From assembly GCA_963667375.1 (NCBI GenBank), contig OY763323.1, forward strand, positions 2,604,001 to 2,668,000: a stretch of 64,000 nt of DNA. The letters are read 5' to 3'. The DNA comes from G963556115 sp963667375 (GTDB lineage Bacteria > Planctomycetota > SZUA-567). The translations under genes were made by a program, and so were the position numbers. The notes under the pieces were generated by a model, which was given only the letters and a program-made list of their open reading frames with translations, had not been told where the DNA came from and did not search any database. Below, in pieces: positions 44,839-52,568 of the stretch (positions within the stretch are counted from its first letter, which is position 1; each line of letters opens with the position of its first letter).

Positions 44839-45048
44839 TGCAGTACTCGATATATCTTTCAAAGTTGATTATAAATATTGGATAGATTAGTATAAAATAA
44901 TTATAGTTAAAATACGGGTAAGGTCAATGTAAGTTTTCGGTTAAAATGGATCAATAAAAATGCAGAATTCAGTGTGAAATTTCGATAAGACTATGAGGAA
45001 ATTAATCTTTAATTTTAGTTAAATTAATGTATAGGGTGATAGCGGATA

Positions 45049-45354
45049 ATGGCTCAAACATTCAAACATGTCTCAATTTTTATAATATTTCTGGTAGCGG
45101 CAATCTTCCTGGATCTGCTGCAAAAACAGTTATCAGGGTATTTTGATTTTAAGTTCGGGGTGACTGCACTGATGCTGTTGTGGTCGGTATCGATTGTAAT
45201 TGTTTTTAATCTTCTATTTCATTATTTCGGTAAATGGCCGGAGAAAGTCTCGTATATCTGTGCTGGTGTCGCGGTTATTCTGGTGTTGTTACTTGCGCAT
45301 TTTAAAGCTATAGATATTAATGACAGCACATCGCCGTTTCTCTGGTTTTCATGA
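45049..45354 (+). CDS. Small membrane protein, unknown
   Basis: A 101-residue protein with three hydrophobic stretches (about 7-23 FIIFLVAAIFLDLL, 35-55 and 67-86 YICAGVAVILVLLLAHF). The last residues HFKAIDINDSTSPFLWFS may be periplasmic. It is convergent with the receiver gene at 45360, with only five bases between their stops. No known family was recognised. Confidence 0.65.
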   Translation: MAQTFKHVSIFIIFLVAAIFLDLLQKQLSGYFDFKFGVTALMLLWSVSIVIVFNLLFHYFGKWPEKVSYICAGVAVILVLLLAHFKAIDINDSTSPFLWFS

Positions 45355-45359
45355 GACTG

Positions 45360-46097
45360 CTACAGCATAAAACGCTGTGAATCATTACCGGCAGTCTTAC
45401 TGAAAATGCCTTTTTCAAGTGCTTTGTCAATTTTGGAGGCAATTAACGGTGATAAGTTCATGAAGTTGGCTTTGACAACATAGTACGGAACATTGTTTTC
45501 TTCGTCGAGTTTCTTGGTGCAGGCGACAACTTTACATGAGAAGCGTGTTTTATAGGAAATTTCCAGTATTTCAGAGAGGTCATTACAGGTGAAGACAGTG
45601 ATTGTTTCCTGCGGAATACTGAAATTAAGCTTGAATTCAACATATTGCTTGGATATTTTAATCAGTTCAATCTGACTGGTTGCCTGAAATAAGACCTGTT
45701 TTCTAGTTGATTTGTTTCGCAAGGCTATTATTTCATGGTTGAGTATGTTGTCAACCATAAAACACAGATGCTCTTTATTTACTGGTTTGCTTAGATAATC
45801 AATGGCGCCAAGGCTGATTATTGAGATTACCGCCTGATTGCTGTGGTTATCACCAATAACAAAGATTGGTATGCTTGAAAAATTGTCATAAAGAAGAGTA
45901 AAGGCCGAACCTCCATCCTGATCTTCAATATTCCAGTCTAAAATTATCATCGAAATATCTGGGTGGTTGGCAATCGCCGCTAGAGCAGAGCCGCTGCTTT
46001 CGGATTCAACGACAGTGTAACCTGAAGGGCTGAGGGCTTGCTTGATCGATTCCCGTTCATGTTTTTCACTAATTACCAGCAATATTTTCTGATTCAT
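45360..46097 (-). CDS. Receiver-domain protein with degenerate acidic pocket
   Basis: A 245-residue protein. Residues 4-115 fold as a receiver: ILLVISEKHERESIKQAL, then SMIILDWNIEDQDGG with the acceptor Asp near 54 and LSKPVNKEHL with the conserved Lys. The normal DD pair of the acidic pocket is replaced by SE, so phosphorylation may be weak or altered. The C-terminal part (120-245) is a PilZ-like or other beta-rich module (LFQATSQIELIKISKQYVEFKLNFS). It lies in a row after the AsmA-like gene and a small TM gene, with 18-20 base gaps. Confidence 0.75.
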   Translation of the reverse strand: MNQKILLVISEKHERESIKQALSPSGYTVVESESSGSALAAIANHPDISMIILDWNIEDQDGGSAFTLLYDNFSSIPIFVIGDNHSNQAVISIISLGAIDYLSKPVNKEHLCFMVDNILNHEIIALRNKSTRKQVLFQATSQIELIKISKQYVEFKLNFSIPQETITVFTCNDLSEILEISYKTRFSCKVVACTKKLDEENNVPYYVVKANFMNLSPLIASKIDKALEKGIFSKTAGNDSQRFML

Positions 46098-46115
46098 AAT
46101 ACAGCCGCCTTAATA

Positions 46116-46322
46116 TTAAAAAGCAATTACTTTGTAAAGAACCGCCAAACCCATACCTACAAAAATAGCCAGCATAAAGGCAGATATTCCTTCTATGGCC
46201 AATCTCCAGACCGGGATATCGATGTAAAACCGGGATTTACCAGATGCATCTTTGAACGCTTTAATCTGTTCTAAAGTTGCGGTCATTTCTTCCTGATGTC
46301 GCAGCTCATCTTCTTTATTCAT
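46116..46322 (-). CDS. Small single-TM protein, 68 aa
   Basis: A 68-residue protein from ATG 46322 with GGAG ten bases upstream. The N-terminal half is charged and helical (KEDELRHQEEMTATLEQIKAF), the C-terminal half is one membrane helix (LAIEGISAFMLAIFVGMGLAVLY). It starts 19 bases after the AsmA-like gene stop and ends 18 bases before the receiver gene, so the three appear to be one operon. An in-frame TTG nine codons earlier overlaps the AsmA gene and is less likely. Confidence 0.6.
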   Translation of the reverse strand: MNKEDELRHQEEMTATLEQIKAFKDASGKSRFYIDIPVWRLAIEGISAFMLAIFVGMGLAVLYKVIAF

Positions 46323-46341
46323 TAATATTTGACTCCATAAT

Positions 46342-49300
46342 TTATTCAAATAATTTTAAAATATCACCTAGGCTTGAACCTGATTTCAAAGAATTAGTGT
46401 CACCGTTAATACCAAGAGCACTCTTTAATTTTTCAGATTGTATATCCTTCATGAGAAGTTTCAATAGTCCGCCGTTTCCCAGCAGTTCATTGAATTGTTT
46501 GGTAATTACCGGTATATTTTTTCTCAACTCTGAACGTAAATTATCAATATTTACAATAGGATTTTCAATAGTTCCTTTGATGTCAATAAAAAGTTTTTTC
46601 TCAGCAGCAAGTTTTTCCAGCTGTGCTGGAATAATTTCATAGAATTTTGTACGTTCCTGTGGGGTCAGAGTAGCGGTGAAGCTGTTTACCGATGGGATAT
46701 TCAATAGCTGTCTGGAGTCAAAAGACTTCTGAATATTTGCGACCGGGTAAACTCGAAGCTTGAGTTGTCCTGAAAAAGTTATAAAGCCGCGTATCAGGTA
46801 ATCTGCAGTATTGCCGCCTCCGCATTTAAGCTGGTGAATCTGGAATGCTGATTTGCCAATTTTGTAATCGATATTGAAATACTTGTAAAAAGATTTCTGC
46901 TTTTTACCATAGGTGGGAGCCATTTTTTTATCAATCTGTGAGGCAACTTCTTTGACCACATTTGGAGGAAGATCCTGAGCAAGATATTCTTCCCAATCAT
47001 GTCTTTGGTTTGTTGTTTCCAGAATAAGATCTTTTATATCTGCTTTTTCCATATCGGAATTAAGGCTAGCCAGAATGCTCTCTTTAGTCGTTCCTTCCCA
47101 GGTTAAGTTCAAGGTTGACGGGCTGCTTTTTGCCTTTGGTAAATTAAGCCAGCCGTTTAATACCGCATTCTCTGTATGAATATGTGAAAGCAGCTGTTGG
47201 AGATCAATATTATCCAGTTTAAGGCTTATTTTACCCTTAGGTGTCTGAATGACGTCTGCTATGGCTGAGAAGAAAATATTACCGGCCATTGTGCCGCGCC
47301 CATTGGTTATTTTAGCTATTCCGTCACTTAGACTGAAATTAGAATTCAAATTAGAAATGCTTATATTTTTATAGGTTAATTTATCAATACTTACTGATCC
47401 ATTGGAAATTTTAGCCTGTTTCAGGTAAGTGTGATGTAGAGAGTTTTCAAAACTGAAGACTGGAAGTCGCTGAGCTTCAATTTTTGCTGATATCTTAAGA
47501 CTGTCCTTGGTACCAAATTCTTCAGCATTATATTCGTATCCCGGCAAATATAGCTGTAGCAGTTTTCTATTTCCTTTAAGCATGAAATTAAGTTCACAAC
47601 CTTTGCCAAAATTAACAATCCCGCTTTTTTCGAGGTTAAATTTTTCGGCTATTCCTGTAAGGTATAACGAGGCATTAGAGGATTTAAGAAAAACTTCATC
47701 CGCTTTCAGACCAAAGAGGCTGCCATCTGTATCACGGCTCCAGCTCAGTCTGGCATCAAACTGGATGTCGTCAGATACATCGGAAAAGTTATTTTTTGAT
47801 ATCTTAATCTGTTTTGACTTGCCAACTAGCAACATGCTGGGATCATTGGTAGTACCGATAAGTTCAGTATAAACTTCGATCTTTCCTTCTAGTTTTTCAT
47901 TATTACCGTAGCCTTTGAAGTGGCTGAAGAAGTTATCGATATTTGCTTCAAGCTTGCTGTTAAAACCTTCAAATATTGCGTTTTCGATATAAAAATTGCC
48001 TGTGGCACTATAGGTATAATTTTTTTGGTCATCATAAAGCTGGAGTTCACTGATTGCAAGTTTGTTGTCATTGATAAGATATTTAAGTGAGGCATTACCA
48101 TTGAGTGAGGTCTCTGAAAAATCAATCGGTGTGGTTATATGCAGGTTTTTTATGTTAAATGCGGTATTGATGGCTGCTTCTTCAGGGGTAAATGTCAGTT
48201 TGCCGCGTAAAGTTGTGTCGGTACAGGTGAGCGGTAATTCTGAACTACCTGTCAGTTTCAGTAAAGTTCGTAAAAGCATTGTATCTTTTGATCTTGTTCC
48301 TATAGATGCATTCCCTGCTGGATAGAATTCGTAATCACCTGATGAGGTTTTACGCAGAAGGTTTGCTTTAATATTTATTAAAGAAGTACTGCCAAGTTGC
48401 GTCTGGTTATTTACCGGATCAATATTGATAAGCTGCAGTGTTCCTTTATTAAGTTCCAGTTCCCAGTCATTATTCATTTGGAGTGTAGCTTGGGTCTGTA
48501 GGGTAAGATTAGTGGGGTGCGTACCTGCTGCAAATCTTAGATCAATCTTAGAGTCAGCAGAGGACAGGGTGTGTGTGTCAGAATCAAAATTTGATTTGCC
48601 GCTTATTTTACAGCGATCAAAAATTGAGGCTATTTTACTATCGGCGGGAAAGAACACAGGCAGGGTTTTGCTTAAATTGCAATCAATTATGTATGACGCG
48701 GGTATTAACTTAGATTCTCCGCTATTATTATCCTGCTGGTAATTGATATTCAAAACACTGGATTTAAAGATTATTTCATCAGGTATTAGTGATTTAGCGT
48801 GATCATGCGGAATAAAGCCATTGACACTGCCTGTGAAGTGTCCGAGCTTGAGATCATTATTTTGTAGCGTATCATGAATGAAGAAAGAATTGTCATTTGA
48901 ACCAAATGCCAGTTTATAAGTGGTTTTATCAGCTTCTGGACGGGTTATGATCGATAGTGAAAGGTCTCCAGATGGAGAAAACCGCAGAGACGGAAGCAGA
49001 CCAATTTTCTGGAGCCTGTCAACGGTTTCATGCAGCTGGCATTTTATATTTAGGTTCAGTTCTAAAGGAGATAAATCAGCTATTGAATTTAATTCTGATT
49101 TAAAAAGCCGGTTGGGAATCAGAATACTTCCATTCATTGTTACTTCGGAATTTTGGGATTCAATGTTTTCAAATATAACCGCGTCGTTGTCAGCGGTAAT
49201 CAGTGCAGAAAAGTCAGTGGTCAGTTCGGCAGAGCCGCTATTTTCAAGTACCAGTTGTGTGGTTTTAACTTTGCCTTTAACCTGGAACTGCTTATCTGCA

Positions 49301-50352
49301 AGATTGACTTTACCACTATAGGAGAAATCATCGGGAATGCCAAAGGCGAGCTTATTATTATAAAAATTGATTTTATTAAACTGTACTCGAGAATTTTCAA
49401 TATCAGCATTAATACTGTAGTTGTCACTACTTGTCGGGTTGTCAATAATTCCGGAAGCGTTTATGATCAGACCCGCATGGTTAGAAATTTCGGCATGGCT
49501 GACAGTGATTCTGTTTTTACTGAAATCCCAGCTGCCGGAACCTTTATAGTTGGTTTGTGCTTCGGCATTCAGTATCTCCAGAGGGGATTTCGATGAAATC
49601 ATCGTGCCATCAAAATCACAGATGAAATTCTTGTACGTAACATTTCCTGAAAAGAAGTTTTCGGAGTTGTTGAATTCCATTTTAAAATTGTTAGTTTGGG
49701 CGGTAATCGTCAGATCCTTCAATGATGAATTGCTGAGATTGGTGATTAATCCTGAAAACTGACCGGATCCTGAGAATTTGTTGTCATTAATGCTTCCCAC
49801 AGCCCGGTAACTGATTGAATTAATATCTTGCTGTTCAAGATATACATATGAAATATTGAAATTTGTTTTGTCGAAAAATTTTGCGATGCGCCGTGTCATT
49901 TCAGAGTCTTGCTTTTCAGGGGCGATTTCTTCGATGATTTTCTGGTATGGGATATCTGAAAGCTTAAGCTCTGCTAATTCCAGGTGTTCAATATGGATAC
50001 GGTTGAAACGATAAAGATTGTAGATGTCGTTCAAGGAAAGCTGTAATGCGACACGTGAAAGTGTCGCTATCTTTCTGCCTTTAGGTGTAGCCGATGTTAC
50101 GTTACGCAAAATAAGTCGACCTTTGAGCAATTCCAGGTCGACATTAGCAATATCCAACTCAAGCCCAGTGTATTGGGTGTAACCGTTTTCAATAATACCT
50201 TTAACCCTCTCTTCAGAGAATAAAAGGTAAAGAGTTGAGATTACGGCTATTATAATTAAGAGCAGAATTACTGAAAATTTAGCTAGTTTTTTCCGTAGAT
50301 TCTTTTCTGGTGTATTCACAGTAATAAAACAGTTGTTCTTTCTTATTAACAT
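46342..50352 (-). CDS. AsmA-like envelope protein
   Basis: A 1336-residue protein with a membrane anchor near residues 26-46 (FSVILLLIIIAVISTLYLLF) and a long beta-rich periplasmic part. The AsmA N-terminal region (about 60-120; GLELDIANVDLELLKGRLILR) and the AsmA_2-like C-terminal region (GNIFFSAIADVIQTPKGKISLKL, near 1025-1060) are recognisable. The protein has many short repeats of the type seen in TamB/YhdP/AsmA, and is predicted to span the periplasm and move phospholipid. It starts the gene row continued by the small TM and receiver genes. Confidence 0.8.
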   Translation of the reverse strand: MLIRKNNCFITVNTPEKNLRKKLAKFSVILLLIIIAVISTLYLLFSEERVKGIIENGYTQYTGLELDIANVDLELLKGRLILRNVTSATPKGRKIATLSRVALQLSLNDIYNLYRFNRIHIEHLELAELKLSDIPYQKIIEEIAPEKQDSEMTRRIAKFFDKTNFNISYVYLEQQDINSISYRAVGSINDNKFSGSGQFSGLITNLSNSSLKDLTITAQTNNFKMEFNNSENFFSGNVTYKNFICDFDGTMISSKSPLEILNAEAQTNYKGSGSWDFSKNRITVSHAEISNHAGLIINASGIIDNPTSSDNYSINADIENSRVQFNKINFYNNKLAFGIPDDFSYSGKVNLADKQFQVKGKVKTTQLVLENSGSAELTTDFSALITADNDAVIFENIESQNSEVTMNGSILIPNRLFKSELNSIADLSPLELNLNIKCQLHETVDRLQKIGLLPSLRFSPSGDLSLSIITRPEADKTTYKLAFGSNDNSFFIHDTLQNNDLKLGHFTGSVNGFIPHDHAKSLIPDEIIFKSSVLNINYQQDNNSGESKLIPASYIIDCNLSKTLPVFFPADSKIASIFDRCKISGKSNFDSDTHTLSSADSKIDLRFAAGTHPTNLTLQTQATLQMNNDWELELNKGTLQLINIDPVNNQTQLGSTSLINIKANLLRKTSSGDYEFYPAGNASIGTRSKDTMLLRTLLKLTGSSELPLTCTDTTLRGKLTFTPEEAAINTAFNIKNLHITTPIDFSETSLNGNASLKYLINDNKLAISELQLYDDQKNYTYSATGNFYIENAIFEGFNSKLEANIDNFFSHFKGYGNNEKLEGKIEVYTELIGTTNDPSMLLVGKSKQIKISKNNFSDVSDDIQFDARLSWSRDTDGSLFGLKADEVFLKSSNASLYLTGIAEKFNLEKSGIVNFGKGCELNFMLKGNRKLLQLYLPGYEYNAEEFGTKDSLKISAKIEAQRLPVFSFENSLHHTYLKQAKISNGSVSIDKLTYKNISISNLNSNFSLSDGIAKITNGRGTMAGNIFFSAIADVIQTPKGKISLKLDNIDLQQLLSHIHTENAVLNGWLNLPKAKSSPSTLNLTWEGTTKESILASLNSDMEKADIKDLILETTNQRHDWEEYLAQDLPPNVVKEVASQIDKKMAPTYGKKQKSFYKYFNIDYKIGKSAFQIHQLKCGGGNTADYLIRGFITFSGQLKLRVYPVANIQKSFDSRQLLNIPSVNSFTATLTPQERTKFYEIIPAQLEKLAAEKKLFIDIKGTIENPIVNIDNLRSELRKNIPVITKQFNELLGNGGLLKLLMKDIQSEKLKSALGINGDTNSLKSGSSLGDILKLFE

Positions 50353-50450
50353 TCAAATAGAAATGACACATTATAATTTTCTTGAAATGCAGGGTAATTA
50401 CAAGGAAATAATCATATTTATATAATTATTTAAAACAAAATTTATATGCT

Positions 50451-51467
50451 TTATTTATATAAAATACAGCGAACCATATGTCCGCTTGGGGTAGTGATTT
50501 CTGGGATATCTCCGAAAGAACATTCTGGCCTGGCGTCGGGGCAGCGAGGATGGAAAGGGCAGCCCGCAGGTGGGTTGGCGGCACTGGGTATTTCGCCCTG
50601 TAAGAGAATGCGTTGCCGTCTCTGGGCAGGATCAACGATTGGAATAGAGCTTAATAATGCCCTGGTGTATGGGTGAAGAGGTTCTTCAAAAAGATCATCA
50701 ACGTCAGCTTCTTCCATAAGCTGTCCGAGATACATTACTCCGACTTTGTGGGAGATATGACGTACAACAGCAAGATCATGGGTAATAAAGAGGTATGCAA
50801 TCCCTTTTTCTTTTTGTAAATCCTGCAGAAGATTTATAATCTGAGCCTGAATCGAGACGTCAAGCGCACTGACAGATTCATCACAGACAATAAACTCAGG
50901 TTTTACCGCCAGAGCTCTTGCTATAGCGATGCGCTGACGCTGTCCGCCTGAAAATTCGTGGGGATAGCGGTCAAGATATTCTTCTTCAAGACCTACATCC
51001 TGGAGTATTCGGAGTATTTCCTGCTTTATTTCTGCGCGGGATAATTTCTGGTGTATCGTAAGTCCTTCAGAGATAATATCAAAGATTGTATGTCTGGGGT
51101 TAAGGCTTGAAAATGGATCCTGGAAAATTATCTGCATCTGCTGGCGGGTATGTCTAAGTTCCTCGGGACTGAGGGAACTCATATCTTTGCCATTGAAGGT
51201 AACGCAGCCGGATGTCGGTTCGATGAGCCTCAGTATGGCGCGTCCGGTAGTCGTTTTACCGCAGCCGGACTCTCCAACCAAAGAGTATGTTTTACCCTGA
51301 TCTATAGTAAATGACAGATTGTTTACAGCTTTAACGGTTCCTTTAAGGGTATTGAAAAAACCGCTTTTTATAGGAAAAAATTTACAGAGGTCTTTAACCT
51401 CAAGAACAGCTTTTCCCGTTGCTGATTCTGGTAAAGCATTTTTAATTATGCTTGAGCCTGGGGTCAT
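50451..51467 (-). CDS. Oligopeptide/dipeptide ABC transporter ATPase, OppF/DppF type
   Basis: A 338-residue ATPase of an Opp/Dpp-type importer. Walker A GESGCGKT (65-72), FSGGQRQRIAIARAL, Walker B with FIVCDESVSALDVS (about 192-205) and H-loop LFITHDLAVVRH are intact; the C-terminal oligopeptide-HPY domain (CPFHPRCPDARPECS) is present. The cognate permeases and the OppD partner are not in the window. Its ATG overlaps the stop of the upstream fcl-like gene by four bases, so they are coupled although functionally unrelated. Confidence 0.93.
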   Translation of the reverse strand: MTPGSSIIKNALPESATGKAVLEVKDLCKFFPIKSGFFNTLKGTVKAVNNLSFTIDQGKTYSLVGESGCGKTTTGRAILRLIEPTSGCVTFNGKDMSSLSPEELRHTRQQMQIIFQDPFSSLNPRHTIFDIISEGLTIHQKLSRAEIKQEILRILQDVGLEEEYLDRYPHEFSGGQRQRIAIARALAVKPEFIVCDESVSALDVSIQAQIINLLQDLQKEKGIAYLFITHDLAVVRHISHKVGVMYLGQLMEEADVDDLFEEPLHPYTRALLSSIPIVDPAQRRQRILLQGEIPSAANPPAGCPFHPRCPDARPECSFGDIPEITTPSGHMVRCILYK

Positions 51468-52429
51468 ACCTGATTCCTGTTATTTACATACCACTCGACA
51501 GTTTCCTTAATTCCTGCTTCCAGCTGTTTTTGTGCTGTAAAACCGAATAGCTCTTTGGCTCTAGTGGTATCAAGGCAGCGGCGTGGCTGTCCGTTTGGTT
51601 TGCTGGTGTCCCAGATGATTTCTCCATTGAATCCTACGGCTTTGCGGATTATTTCTGCAAGCTCCTTGATATTTACCTCTCTTCCAGAGCCTAAATTCAC
51701 AGGTTCTGAGTTGTTAAGGTGCTCACTCGCTAGAAGCAGTCCTGTCGCCGCGTCTTCAACATACAGAAATTCCCGTGATGGTGATCCGTCACCCCAGAGC
51801 GTTATATTGACTGAATTGCTTTCCTTTGCTTCAAGGCATTTGCGGATCATTGCCGGTATGACATGTGAAGAATTCAGATCAAAGTTATCTCTGGGTCCGT
51901 AAAGGTTAACCGGTAATAAAAATATGGAATTGTAGTTATATTCAGCACGATATGCCTGACTTTGCACCAGCATCATTTTTTTTGCCAGACCATATGGGGC
52001 ATTGGTCTCTTCCGGATAACCATTCCAGAGATCAGCCTCTCGGAAAGGGACCGGGGTGAATTTAGGATAGGCACAGATTGTGCCGGTGGCAATGAATTTA
52101 CTTATTCCGGCTTTATAGCTTTCATGCAACAGATTGACGCCCATCATCAGATTGTCATAAAAGAATGATCCCGGATGTTCACGGTTGGCGCCAATGCCGC
52201 CGACATTCGCAGCAAGATGAATTACTATATCTGCTGTCTTGCCATTTCTGGAAGTATCGCTTATAAGTTGTTTGATTGCTTCAGAATCACGCAGATCATA
52301 TTCAATGCTTCTGGGCACAAAAATCTCGTCAGTGCCTAGTTCTGTCAGTTTTTCAACAACAAATGATCCAAGAAATCCGGCTCCACCAGTGACAATTACC
52401 CGTTTATCACTCCAGAATTTTGTTTTCAT
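51464..52429 (-). CDS. fcl: GDP-L-fucose synthase-like epimerase/reductase
   Basis: A 321-residue SDR protein. Rossmann motif VIVTGGAGFLGSFVVEKL near 11-28; AANVGGIGANREHPGSFFYDNLMMG near 73-97 is characteristic of GDP-fucose synthase (WcaG/Fcl) rather than generic epimerases; the YGLAKKMMLVQSQAYR active-site motif follows. It makes GDP-L-fucose from GDP-4-keto-6-deoxymannose for surface polysaccharide. A gmd partner is not in the window. It overlaps the next (oppF) gene by four bases. Confidence 0.88.
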   Translation of the reverse strand: MKTKFWSDKRVIVTGGAGFLGSFVVEKLTELGTDEIFVPRSIEYDLRDSEAIKQLISDTSRNGKTADIVIHLAANVGGIGANREHPGSFFYDNLMMGVNLLHESYKAGISKFIATGTICAYPKFTPVPFREADLWNGYPEETNAPYGLAKKMMLVQSQAYRAEYNYNSIFLLPVNLYGPRDNFDLNSSHVIPAMIRKCLEAKESNSVNITLWGDGSPSREFLYVEDAATGLLLASEHLNNSEPVNLGSGREVNIKELAEIIRKAVGFNGEIIWDTSKPNGQPRRCLDTTRAKELFGFTAQKQLEAGIKETVEWYVNNRNQV

Positions 52430-52568
52430 ATATTATATCTTTCATAGCGAACTTATAAATTTTATAATTGTATTCTTCAATATTTATTATAGTATTTCAT
52501 TGATTAATGCAAGAACAAATGCAAAATAAATACTTTGTTGTCAATGTAACTTCAAGGGAGAACAGGGC

